A stretch of DNA of 64,000 bases, taken from Neoechinorhynchus agilis. Taxonomy: Eukaryota; Acanthocephala. The notes under the pieces are model-generated. The model was not told the origin of the DNA. It saw only the letters and a list, made by a program, of their open reading frames with translations, and did no database searches. The stretch covers positions 3,534,001 through 3,598,000 of the forward strand of contig CM121343.1 in the NCBI GenBank assembly GCA_051530055.1. The letters run 5' to 3'. Positions 30,953 through 42,041 of the stretch are shown piece after piece. How positions within the stretch are numbered: the stretch's first letter is position 1; each line of letters starts with the position of its first letter. Both the position numbers and the translations under genes were made by a program.

Positions 30953-33226
30953 TCACACGCGTGCCACCTCGCTATCACTTAGATCCTCCTGTATTCTTCG
31001 GATCATTCGAACCTTTAAATACCGTTTTGTTATGTCATCGTCGGAAGCGTAGAGTTCAACTTTCGAGATATCACCCCCTGGTGTGTCATACATGGCATCA
31101 AGGAGCTCTCTTTCAAGAATCGACCGCAAACTCCGAGCACCCATTCTGCGGTCTCTCGCTTCACGACAGACGATACTCATCGCACTGTCGCTGATTGAAA
31201 AGTCACAATTATCCATCGAAAACAGCGTTTGGTACTGTTTTATGAGCGCGTTTTGCGGCTCCTTTAATATCCGCCGAAGCATCTCTTCGTTCAAATGATG
31301 AAATGGCACTGTAACTGGCAAACGTCCTATGAATTCAGGTATCAATCCGAACTTCACGAAATCCTTGCTTTCAGCTTTCTGCAAAGACCTATCGATCTTT
31401 ACGAGCTCGTCTTCTTCACTCGTCAGATAGTCTTCCTCCGAACCGTCTGAGAACCCAACTGAAATTTTCTTACCAAAAGATGACCGAACATCATACAGAT
31501 TATAATAATATTCTATGAAATCCATCCGAATATTTCTCATGCCATTGAGAAAATAATGACATTTGGATTTGAAAGGATACGTAGCATATTAATCTCAATT
31601 GTGGGTTGGTATTTAAAAACATTCATAATCTAATAAACGTCTTTTCTAAACGGTAATTGAAGGACAGATTCTCTCTCGACGACAAAAAATGAAGTCAATC
31701 ACAACGAGGATCAACTATGGACAAAAGCGATAATTTCTGTAGGATTAATTTGTAAGTTTTAGCAATTAAACCAAAAGTCCCATTCGTTCTTTGGTTAGAA
31801 AATGTCGACTTTAACGCCCTTGAAGTCGTCGGTCACCTTTTACACAGCGTTTATCGACTATTTCTTCAAGTCCACTGAACGCGCCTGATGCGATGAATAA
31901 AATCTGAGTAGTATCCACCGAAGGCAGACTAGATGTACCCGGCATAAAGGACATTCGTCTTTTCGCCATACTGTCATTCAGATTGACTAGAGTACCCTCT
32001 AGCATCTTAAGAAACGCTTGTTGGACTCCTTCGCCTCCAATATCCCTTATTCCACGTAGATGGTGGGTCTGAGCGATTTTATCTACTTCATCGAGAAACA
32101 CAATTCCCTGTTGGCACTTTGATAGATTTCTATCGGCATTATCATACAAGCGGGCAATCACGGATTCCACGTCTTCGCCAACATAACCAGCTTGAGTCAT
32201 AGTGGTGCAATCACAGATCGCGATTGGAACATTGAGAAATTCCGCAACACATTGAGCCAAATGAGTCTTCCCTGTCCCGGTAGGACCAAACATTATAAGG
32301 TTACTCTTTGAAAGCACAGTTGCTCCACTTGGGTAAGAGAACTGGGGACGTCGAATAACGTCGTTCACACCACTAAATGTGGAATCATCCATGAAAGTAG
32401 TATGGTTCGGCGAACAAATCCCAAGCGTACTCTCGTGGTTTGGTTCACTACGGGACAATATCCGATGCTCAGTCTGTTTCCTATAAGTACGACCTTTTAC
32501 CAAGAAGTTGTTATAAGCAGATCTTTTATAATGGTTATAGACAGCGACCGAGATTATACGTTTGGCAGATTCTTGACCAATTATATGCTTATTGAGGTAC
32601 TCGCATATATCACGCGGGGTCGGAATCTTGGAGTCCTTCATTAGAAAGGCTAAGTTATCATCGTCTGATGACCCATCATCGTCATCATCATTGAGGATGA
32701 AGAAGCTCCCCCGTTTTGTGTTATCGTCTTCTATGGGCCTTTCCTCCTTCCTATCCTTGGAAGCCTTGTCGCCATCAGGATTAATTTCAGGGAATTTTAA
32801 AGATACGCTCCCATATTTACAAAGAGTGCATATGCGATAGTTCTTATCTTTTCCTATCGATCACACAGCGATTTGAAATATCACACCAACAACAATAAAA
32901 GAAACGGGTTGACTTACCGTATTTGGAAAAGCTACTAGTCTTCTTGCCACAATTCGGGCATATTTTGGCCTCGTCCGCTGATTTATTCTCATTTGAGCAA
33001 ATTTTGCTGCTCACCGATCGAAGCATGACGGTAAATCCTAATCGATGAAAAGAATCGGCATAAAATGATGTGGAAACCTACCGCTGCGAACATTGGTCAA
33101 ATAATGGACATGATTAAAAGTGGCACAACAACGACAGCGACGACCACTGGGACAGTTTCTGGTGAACGGCCAAAGCGTCACTGCAGCGTCTGAGCTGATT
33201 CTCCTCCCAACATGCACGCATCTCAT
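30953..33226 (-). CDS. ClpX: Mitochondrial ClpX, AAA+ unfoldase of the ClpXP protease
   Basis: Unfolds substrates for ClpP in the mitochondrial matrix. Four exons: 33226-33082, 33037-32918, 32853-31837 and 31458-30953, GT-AG and in phase, 595 residues. The N-terminus is rich in Arg/Ser (MRCVHVGRRISSDAAV), consistent with an import signal. A zinc-binding domain follows: CPNCGKKTSS then ICTLCKYGS. The AAA+ core has EYLNKHIIGQESAKR, Walker A GPTGTGKTHLAQ, YVGEDVESVIARL, Walker B GIVFLDEVDKIA and the pore-side region EGVQQAFLKMLEGT. The last exon has FGLIPEFIGRLPV and the sensor-2 region RRMGARSLRSILE. An acidic stretch (NDDDDDGSSDDDN) lies before the AAA+ domain. Introns are 44, 64 and 378 nt. 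Transcribed divergently from CK1 gamma, 394 bp away. Confidence 0.93.
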
Positions 33227-33620
33227 CTCGAAACTTCCTAAGATTAGTACGTTTCAATCATCCAAGTCATTCGAACCCAGAAACGACGCTTTAACCACGG
33301 AAGAATCCCAATTAACTAATCAGCCTTCCCTTCATCCAAAATGGGAGTAGCACATCGCTTCACGCGGTGGAATCATCCCTCTCATTCACTTTGCGCAGTT
33401 CAGTCGGGATTTTTCGCGCGTGCGCGTGCGCGCGGGTTTATACTAAAAAGTGATGTCACATTGTGCGTCGTGGCGCTCTCGCTTTTCGCCGCATTCATAA
33501 AAGCGCTCTTGTTATCTCCTCAAACGAAATTCTTACCATGACATCGATCCCACACATAAATATTTATCAATAGACACGATCCGGTTTGTCACCGGGACGC
33601 TTGTTGCACCTTATTAGCCC
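33227..33620. promoter_or_regulatory. Divergent promoter between ClpX and CK1 gamma
   Basis: The two start codons face away from each other across 394 bp. The segment is much richer in CG than the window and holds an alternating purine-pyrimidine run at 33415-33434 (CGCGCGTGCGCGTGCGCGCG), which can adopt Z-DNA. A TATA-like CATAAAA is near 33495. Which signals drive which gene cannot be read directly. Confidence 0.5.
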
Positions 33621-36600
33621 ATGTCCAACAATCAACATCGATTAAATAACCGCGCAACGCCTTCTGAGCCGCCATTAGACCACCGACGTGTAAGGACGTC
33701 TTTGACGAGTGCAAGTGGTGGCGAAGGTGGTGGTGGTGGTGGTGGAGGTGCAAATAGTGGAAGCACCGGGGCAATATTCTTAGTCGGGTCTCAGTATCGC
33801 GTTGGAAAGAAGATCGGCTGTGGTAACTTTGGTGAGATTCGTCTTGGCAAAAATACATCCACGAATGAGCACGTCGCAGTTAAACTGGAACCGTTGAAAT
33901 CCCGAGCCCCACAACTCTACCTGGAGTATTGTTTTTACAAGGACTTGCTTGGCGACACGGAAGGTTTTCCTAAAGTGTTTTATTACGGTAATTGTACAAA
34001 ATATAATGCACTTGTGATTGAACTGCTGGGACACAACTTAGAAGATCTTTTTGATACTTGTGGCCGTCGCTTTATGTGTAACCATTGTTGACTCGGTTGG
34101 GGGCGGGAGGGAAGGCGCGATCACTCTTGTTGTGATCAACAATGGTTCCAATAGCCTCAAAACGGTGCTCATGATAGCACTTCAGTGTTTGACTCGAATA
34201 GAATACGTGCATTCCAAAGGTTTGATTTATCGCGATATCAAGCCTGAGAACTTCTTAATCGGGCGTCATTCACATAACAAGCATATTGTACACTTGATCG
34301 ATTTTGGTCTTGCGAAGGAATATAGAGATCCACATACCAAGAGGCATATTCCTTATCGCGAACATAAATCCTTGACTGGTACTGCTCGGTATATGAGCAT
34401 CAATACCCACATGGGCAAGGAACAAAGTAGGAGAGATGACCTTGAAGCATTGGGTCACATGTTTATGTACTTTTTGAGAGGGAGTCTCCCATGGCAGGGG
34501 CTCAAAGCGGACACTCTAAAGGAACGATATCAAAAGATCGGAGAAACTAAAAAAAATACTTCTATTGAACTTTTGTGCCAAGATCATCCAGGTATGTCCA
34601 CCACTTTATAATCTCTACAAACAGCTACAACATTTAAATGAACATGCTTTTTAAAAAAAGTTCAATGCTGCTGTTTGATCTATTGCTCTGTACAAATCTT
34701 CACTCCGTAAATAAGCTTTTATTTAAGACGTTCTGCGAACCTCGTCAAGTTCATCATCAACTCAAAAATACAAAAGGGCTGATGATGTTGAATCCGACGA
34801 AGCTCTAAGAACCTTTTTAAATGAAAAAAATTTTTTTCACCGAGTAAAGACCAAAATAATACTTTGATTCAATAGATTTGTGTTACTAAATTCAATAATA
34901 TTCGAAATATTGCTCTAAGAAAGGTTTCGGTCTTCTCCGTAAATAAGCTTTTATTTAAGACGTTCTGCGAACCTCGTCGGATTCATCATCAACTCAAAAA
35001 TACAAAAGGGCTGATGATGTTGAATCCGACGAAGCTCTAAGAACCTTTTTAAATGGAAAAAGGTTTTTCACCAAGTAAAGACCAAAATAATACTTTGATT
35101 CAATAGATTTGTGTTACTAAATTCAATAATATTCCAAATATTGCTTTAAGAAAGGTTTTGGTCGTCATACCGTAAATAAGCTTTTATTTAAGACGTTCTG
35201 CGAACCTCGTCAAGTTCATCATCAACTCAAGAATACAAACGTGGTGAACTTAGCGTCCATTTGTATTTTGAACTGATGTTTAACCCGACGAGGCTCGTAG
35301 AACGTCTGTGATAAAAAAAGTTATTTACCGGATGAAGAGTGAAACAATAATTTCATGTACCTCCTCACATATCGACAATTGGTTATCTGTTTTTTTGTGG
35401 CGAAAAATTGAAGGAATTTATAAAGTTTCGGAGAAAAATACAAAAAAGCTTTAATAAAGGTACACTATTGTTCCTCCGAGATATCGAATTCAACAAATTT
35501 CTTCAAATTTTCCACCCTAAGAAAATATGAACAATTCAATCTTCAAACATGTTCGTTATCTGCAATGCACGCAAAAATAGCGATTTTTTTTGTCTTACCC
35601 TTTTGAGGTCCTTCAGTGCTCGATAAATCAACATTGCTTTTTTGAGTCGCACCTCTTGTTGGTCAACAATTTATCTTTTGTTTTGCTGAGAACGAGATGA
35701 ATAAAAGTAATTTTATTTAATATTTCGTCTTTTACGTGGAAACCCTCGTAAAATCTTACAAGCAATTCTGAAGAATTCCCACGTAGAGGACGAAATATTA
35801 GATGAAATTAAGTTTATTCATCTCGTCCTCATCGAAACGAGGAATGGACAACATCTTTGCAATTTATCTTTTTCCTGATGTCTACAAGGGATTTAGAAGT
35901 GCTTTTTTCCTATTTAATATTCTTTTTAGACGAATTCGCTCGATATCTTAAATACGTGCGCAACCTCGATTTTTTTGAGACTCCAAATTATCGATACATG
36001 CGATCATTATTCGAGGAGCTGATTGAACGTAAAGGTCTTGAGAATGATTATGACTACGATTGGGCAAAGCGACAGCCTCTCCAGTCATACGGGTCTTCTT
36101 CCTATAACGTCGTAAGTTATTACTTTGCCTTGTGCTTATTCAATTGTCATTTGTGTTTAATTTGAACTCGGAACACAACAAGCAGCGAAAGGTAAGAGTC
36201 AGAGCGACTCCTAGAAAGCATTCTCATCTCTTACGAGAGAAGGCGCATGGAGCAGCACCAGGAAATGCAATTGGAGTACTAAATATGACAACTGCGGTAG
36301 CAGCATCGCATTCGCAGGGAGCTGTGATGGCCATTCGAGGATCGGGTGCAAAGGATACGATTGGTGCTCTTCATAGCTTTAACCAACCACACCACAATAC
36401 AACCGCTCAATCATTGGGTGTTGCTGGTACTCCTTACACGAATTTCCAAAAGACAAGTGGCACAAATATACCACCATCCACAGCAACTTTGAGAGAAATG
36501 AGCGATACAGAATCTCAAAGAGTGTTCGTATCGAGTTTTCCATCGCTTAAATTTTCACTAATGATAATGTTTGCGTTTAGTCGTTGCTGCTGCTTTCCAC

Positions 36601-36629
36601 GCATTGGGCGATTCCGTCAACATCGGTAA
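33621..36629 (+). CDS. CK1gamma: Casein kinase I gamma (gilgamesh-type)
   Basis: Membrane-anchored Ser/Thr kinase that phosphorylates LRP6 in Wnt signalling. Exons: 33621-34075, 34155-34591, 35930-36111, 36186-36523 and 36581-36629, in phase, 486 residues. After a Gly-rich N-terminus comes the kinase domain: [55 protein letters not shown] and [20 protein letters not shown], the CK1 substitution for APE. The gamma branch is supported by the C-terminal RCCCFPRIG, a palmitoylation cluster. Intron 1 (79 nt) is self-complementary. Intron 2 (1338 nt) is filled with tandem and foldback repeats. The exon 4 acceptor is a tandem AAGCAG, allowing inclusion or loss of one Gln. The last 57-nt intron could be retained in frame. 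Confidence 0.92.
34076..34154 (+). other. Self-complementary intron 1 of CK1 gamma
   Basis: Near the donor AACCATTGTTGA and near the acceptor TCAACAATGGTT are exact 12-nt inverse complements. The donor (GTGTAA) is non-consensus. Pairing would bring the two splice sites together. Confidence 0.7.
34700..35390. repeat. Tandem ~231-bp repeat in CK1 gamma intron 2
   Basis: CCGTAAATAAGCTTTTATTT begins near 34707, 34939 and 35170, so about 2.5 to 3 units. Each unit contains an inverted pair (CGAACCTCGTC..CATCATC against GATGATG..CCGACGAAG) derived from the dispersed GACGAGGTTCG element. The third unit runs into a complete element ending CTCACATATCGACA. Confidence 0.85.
35390..35520. mobile_element. 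Foldback MITE, family A copy in CK1 gamma intron 2
   Basis: GTGGCGAAAAATTGAAGGAAT on the left and AATTTCTTCAAATTTTCCACC on the right form terminal inverted repeats; the central AAAGGTACACTATTGTTCC matches the family. Confidence 0.6.
35695..35835. mobile_element. Foldback element in CK1 gamma intron 2
   Basis: TTTAATATTTCGTC with TTTTACGTGGAA mirrors TTCCCACGTAGA and GACGAAATATTAGATGAAAT. The outer ends GATGAATAAAAGTAATTTTAT and ATTAAGTTTATTCATC are also inverse. No ORF. Confidence 0.5.
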
Positions 36630-37281
36630 TAAACGGCGCAATAAAGTTTGGTGAAGAGTACTCAGTCACTGAGACAGGTTTAAATGCTATTTGTACAAAA
36701 ACCATGTGAGCTGCCATTAATCAAAACAAAATTGAATCTTTGTTCAGTCCTGATATAATTTATAAAATTGATCGGAGTGCGTCTTTGTTGTTGTTGTTGG
36801 TATTAGTGACTCGCACATAAACGTTTTTAAAACTAGAACAAAAACTGGCATACTATCGAGAATTCCTACAGAAATTCCAACGGCTTTGTCGATTATCTTA
36901 AAAGGGTTTTGAGTTTAGAAAAGTGCTCGTTTTTTCATGAAGAGTGGGACAATGCGTTCTATATCAGAACCAAGTTCGATCGGCGTGTCAACTGATTTCA
37001 AACCAATGTGTCGTTCATATTCAACAGAACTGTTGATGAGCAATGCGACTTTCATTGCCAAACGTTGCTTTAGCTGACCGCTGAAGGAGCATCAAAAACG
37101 AATAACGACAGACATGTCCGCAACGAAAACTAAGGGTTATAAAAAGCTTTTAATTATTTCAGAGGAATCCAGTGTGCTCAACACTTTAAGTCGTCTAGAG
37201 AAACATTCCTTTAGTAGCAGCATGGCGATCAGTGCGAGGGACTTTAAAATTACGATAAAACGGTCCGTTTGATTAACGTTT
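36630..37281. other. 3' flank of CK1 gamma
   Basis: AT-rich with a TTGTTGTTGTTG run near 36786. No gene recognised. Confidence 0.4.
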
Positions 37282-38040
37282 TATTTACACCATCAATAAA
37301 TTGCGATATTGACACTATTAAGTTCTAAAGACTTAGCAGGAAATATTGCAAGTCTTTTGCAAATCCCAAGTCCATCGTCGTCCGATGATGCAATAGCTAA
37401 AAGACTCGTCCCGCTCAAACTCTTTAACGATATGGATGTACTGTTCAGTTATCGACTTCTCAATAAGTTTGAGGATCCCAAGGTTCCTCATGTCCATTCA
37501 AGTGAGTCAGATTAAAGGATAAAATTAAAGAAAAGTAAATCGTAATTAAGTATTCTGAGGAAGGTCTCACTTACGATGCTAATACAAATCGATTCAATGA
37601 TGAACAAATCATAAACGATCTCAGAAACAGGAAATCAACCCTTCAAGATCAGAATAAGGCCTTATTGCAAAGTAGCGCTTCTAATGGCCCGAATCCACAA
37701 CGCACACAACTTCAATTAATTGCTGCACAAATGCAGCTTCAAGATCAAGCGCTACAAATTCAACTGGTTAGTTTCAGGGTCCGATGAAACATACTTTAAC
37801 GTCTAAAAAAGATGCTAGATGATTATGCGGAAAAGGTCAAGCAGCAAAATGCCTTTTTGCTGAATTACCAACAGGAACTGAACTATATAAAATCCAGATT
37901 AACTGATTTGGATTACGTGATGCATGCAATCCAACACGCCAACAGTAAGTCGAGCGCGGAGTAGTACTAGAAATCTAAGGATGCTAAAATAGACACAAAA
38001 TCAAATGGCATCGGACGGAACAAGTAATGCCAATCAATAA
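37282..38040 (+). pseudogene. Coiled-coil protein gene, probably broken
   Basis: A frame gives LLSSKDLAGNIASLLQIPSP and FNDMDVLFSYRLLNKFEDP, ending after a consensus donor (AGTGAGT). Further coding runs as DANTNRFNDEQIINDLRNR, LQLIAAQMQLQDQALQIQL, then after a 46-nt intron DDYAEKVKQQNAFLLNYQQE, a coiled coil. A fragment at 56140-56255 has ATGTCGACAGTATTAAG where this copy has ATATTGACACTATTAAG, so this copy appears to have lost the initiation codon, and I could not find a junction between the first two blocks in phase. No family recognised. It may be a decayed gene or one with an unseen upstream exon. Confidence 0.45.
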
Positions 38041-38616
38041 TCATTAGAGATGATTTGACGCAAAGCGATGGAGTCATGTTGAAGAATATCGAACTTTTAA
38101 ACAAAATAAAAAGTTTTATTATGCCAAAAATAACTTCGAGGTCCATAATTCCATATACGGTTCTTCAGTGGGAAAGATCTTATTGACACCTACTCATCCG
38201 CTTTGAAACTTTAACCCCCGCAAACACTGACCACTCTTCTGCCCTGATTACTCCGTTTACTTAATCTCAGAATCAAAAATCACCGCCGTTCCACAGTCTC
38301 AATCATAAAATATTCTCGACCCACCATCGATAAACCCCACCTTGAAAATCCTTTAAAATAAAGCATCTACGGCCCATTCAGATAAATCTCTAGACTTCTA
38401 CAAAAGTACAATATCACAAAATACTTGTTGCCCACAAAAACTTCTTGACATATCGTCAAGGATTCTCTTGGTCTACGCAACTCTGAAATGCATGGCACAT
38501 AGTCAGGCGGCTGGCTTTATGAATGTTAATTTTCCGTTTCTATGGTAACTGTGGGTATTAGAATACCGATGAAAGTTATGGGTAATTACATTCAGTTTCT
38601 CGATTTGGTTTTTGCA

Positions 38617-38949
38617 ATGCAAGGAAAATCAAGAAGATTACTCTCTCGATGGTTGGCTACATCAAATAATAATGAATTTTGTAAGTAAATACGACTTTAA
38701 AAACATTTTCTGCCACTATTTCTCTTCGATCCCTATTTTAAAGCTGCTCTTCGGAATCATCGCACCGACGAATGTTTGCATTGGAATGTTCTAGTGAGGG
38801 GAGTTGAGCTCCCACTGGAAACACTTGAAGAAATTTCAAATGCGGAGACCTCGGTGGCTCTATATTACGATTTCAATAGCTATAGCACGGATTACGTTAA
38901 TGTGGTGCATTGTTATGTTGAATCGAGTCCCGAGGACGGGCGAGGATAG
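38617..38949 (+). pseudogene. Truncated paralogue of the 48-kb repeat-protein gene
   Basis: Two exons, 38617-38680 and 38744-38949, with a 63-nt intron, exactly match in layout the first two exons of the gene at 48101. The protein begins MQGKSRRLLSRWL and contains RGVELPLETLEEISNAETSV and ALYYDFNSYS, then stops just after ESSPED, before the acidic repeat arrays. About 110 bp upstream of the ATG (GCATGGCACATAGTC) is also shared with 47997. Either a truncated pseudogene or a short paralogue of about 89 residues. Confidence 0.6.
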
Positions 38950-40600
38950 TGTCCACAAACGTTTTCATTACATTAAATGCTTTCTTTTTCCATTAAAATC
39001 GCCACATTTGAGGCGCATCGATATCCGAGAATCCGTTCCCGGACTGTCTTCGTTTTTGAAAGTGTTCATAGCGGAGATGGGAGGAGCGGCTGAGGTGGGA
39101 GTGGAAGAGGCATGAAGTGGGGATCGAGGACAGTGGGGCCACTTTCTATTGTCCATTGGAGATATTTTCTCCTTTCACAGTCATGACGCCTATTGTTTTT
39201 TGCGATGGTAGCACCTTCCTGGCAGATATTTTTAAAGAGATATCGGTCAGCTGCGAGAAGAACCCAGCACAGAATGCAGCGTCTGCTTGGGCATCATTAG
39301 GTTGGCAAAATCGGAGTCTAAGAATCATCAAGAATACCGTCGAGACGTTGGAATGTGTGGACTTACTCTACTGATGACCGTGGATTCTGATTGCTTCAGC
39401 CACGGATGTTAGTCTTGTTGATGTTGAAAATTAAATGATCCATGCGCTTCGGCGGAACGATCAGTGATGTTCTGAAGACTTGTCAGAATTCTCATTAGCA
39501 TAATGCAAATCAATGATTGCATTAGTGGAGGTTTTCGTCTTGGACTTCAGCCGGCGCTGTCCGATTTCAAACCGAAAGCGTACTATAACCTTGAAATCGA
39601 GTGATATGTGATTTTTTGGACTAGACGGGGCAAATACATCGAGAAAAGTGCTGCCATAATATTTATAGGAGAGTAGCGGCACCATTCTTGTAAAGCTCTG
39701 CAGTAATTAAATTGGGACCCGCAGCTCGGTTGTTATGTGGTTGGCTAAAGGATTTGGTGAACTCCTTGCAAGTCTGGACCATTAGTTATTGTTCGGCCAT
39801 GTGAGCGATTTCCTCTGGACAATTGAACAAAATGTCTCTTCTAACGCTGACCGATAGTTCCTTCTTCTGTTAGAATAAATCCTTCGCTCACATAAAAGTG
39901 GATATTGTTCTTGTTGGGTCGTAAATGGCACTGTTCCGGAGCTGCGATTCGCTATTCCGGGGAAATAGGGCTTCATTTTTCCAATCGATCGGATGGAAGA
40001 TATTCTCGTTGTTGCTGTTAAATCGGCCTACGTTACGCCTCTTGAGAAATTCGATTTCCGTCTCTGCGGCTGAGGGAATAATGGTCTTCAAAAAATAATG
40101 GCAGTTAATCGACATAAATAAATAAGATTTTTCTTCATTATCTACCTTCTGTTTCGCGAGAAAGATCCGATACCAAGGACAATCATTTCGCTTTCCCGGG
40201 GAAATGATTGCATTCCATCGGTTCCAAGGCCTCCAGCGCCAAGCATCCCTGGTCCACATTCGTAACATTCGACTTCAAGAAAGTGTACGCGACATTCAGT
40301 TCCTTTTTTGAGAAAAAACTGCGCAGAACACAGTAAAACAATTTTCGAAGAAACTGAGACGACACTGCAAAGTATTCGTTTTTTCGGTCATTTCAACGAG
40401 ACAGCAGCTGAGGAAATTCTTGGTTCAAAAATTAGGGAGAAACGTTGCCTTCCTTAGGCTCAAAAGTCTTGCACTTATGAAAAATTGAACAAAGTTTCAG
40501 TTTCGCTAAAATCATGAGCATTCTCGGTTATAGATCCCAAATCTGGCGGTGGCGATAGAATATTATGGATCATTGACTACGAACAAATGCGAAAAAATCT
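38950..40600. other. Degenerate repeats, including a LINE RT fragment
   Basis: On the minus strand near 39760-39630 the pieces NRAAGPNLITAELYKNGAATL match the A.GPDxIxAEL.K.GG block that opens the reverse transcriptase of RTE/CR1-type LINEs; stops follow. 39140-39400 is moderately GC-rich but unassigned. ORFs at 39888-40268 are unassigned. Confidence 0.4.
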
Positions 40601-41610
40601 CATTGCTTTCCATTCAGATAAACGTAACATTAAATTCTCCTAATCAGAGATCCAAATCTTCCATTAGTTTATAATTCGGACTTGCTTCCGTCAAAACGAA
40701 CGTGAGGTTCATTCCCTATTAACGGATTTCCACCTCTTAAATACGGCAACAAATAAAGTTCTGATTCAGTTTGACTTAAAGCTTTTGATGCCCTGGACAG
40801 GACCCTTTTATACGAAGCCCTTACATTTTACAAGATCCCTCTTAATATTATTTGCGAAATTCAACCTTTAATCGAATCCAAATCCTTCTATTCATGTAAC
40901 ATGAAATTCTTTTCTCGCTATGGTGTTCCTCAAGGTTCTACATTGTCGCCCACTCTTTTCTTGATTGCTATGTCATTTATTTTAAAACACATCAATGGCT
41001 ACGATTTTTACGCGGACGGCATTTTTCCTTTTTGCAAAGTTCGCTTCAGTGGTTTCATTGTTTCTAAATTCTCTTCTTACCTCGAAAACCTTGTCTCTGC
41101 TCTCTCTAAAAGAAAATCTTATTTTGAATCTTAACAAATCTTTTATAATTCTGCTCAATTAAATCTTACGGCCCAAGGAAATCTCTTGCTCTTCTATTTA
41201 GATCATCCCCATTTTTGCTGGGAATTGACTTCCCTTTTACACAAAACCGAATTTTTATTAATACTTCTCTGAAGAGTACGTTCTCTAAAAATTAAATCCA
41301 TAATCAAGCGCTCAAGACATCTCCTGATTCCTTTCCCAGCCCTCGTCCGTGCACCCCAAATTATCGTAGGAAGGTCATTGTGCTTCTTTGCGTGCGGTAG
41401 ACCTCCAGAACTACGGATTCTCTTGTGGCAAGAACTTCTTCGAATGCCCGGCGTGCAACCGTTGGAGGTTTTGTGTTTCGGCGAACAGAAGGAAGGACAA
41501 ACACCCTTTTTTGAGACTTTTAATGGTAAACTATTTTACCCTTTGTGTTTTGCGCGTAGATTTGTGTCTTTGAAGAGTCCAATTAAAAAAGCTTCGGTTG
41601 CCTCTTGAAA
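40600..41610 (+). mobile_element. Jockey-like LINE reverse-transcriptase fragment
   Basis: Near 40780 KAFDALDRTLLYEAL matches the palm motif A region, followed by YGVPQGSTLSPTLFLIAMS, the motif B box, and FYADG at the catalytic YADD position, where the second Asp is changed. Frame shifts and stops are present. A possible C-terminal zinc region ECPACNRWRFC lies near 41440. A dead copy. Confidence 0.6.
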
Positions 41611-42041
41611 CCGCCACTTGCTAGGGTACTCCAGTACCAAAATTGCTGACGATCTCTCTTACGAGTCGCTGGGATGCAAGACGTCTTCTCAAGAGGTCCG
41701 TCGATCGTTACTTCGATTGGTGAGACTTTTGCGCTATGTTGTATTGAAATCAATTGCGCGTGGTTTTCATCTTATTGAGAGGCAATACTGAGGGATTTGA
41801 TCAATCCGACGATTGGTCTCGACCAACAACACAACTATAGAAAATGAAGGACACAGTGCATTCGTGTTGTGAGGATGTGCAATAAATTCAATATATCCAA
41901 TAAGTAAAAATAAAGAAGGTATTAATTTCTAAGAATTCAGGCTACGGGTGAGGATATTAGTCTCTCCAAATAGCGTTCAGTGTTCACAAAAAATAAAAAA
42001 ATTGCGGAATTTACATCCCGTTCCAATACTCGAACAATGAT
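41611..42041. other. Intergenic, nothing recognised
   Basis: AT-rich with no motif, repeat or splice-supported ORF. Confidence 0.4.
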
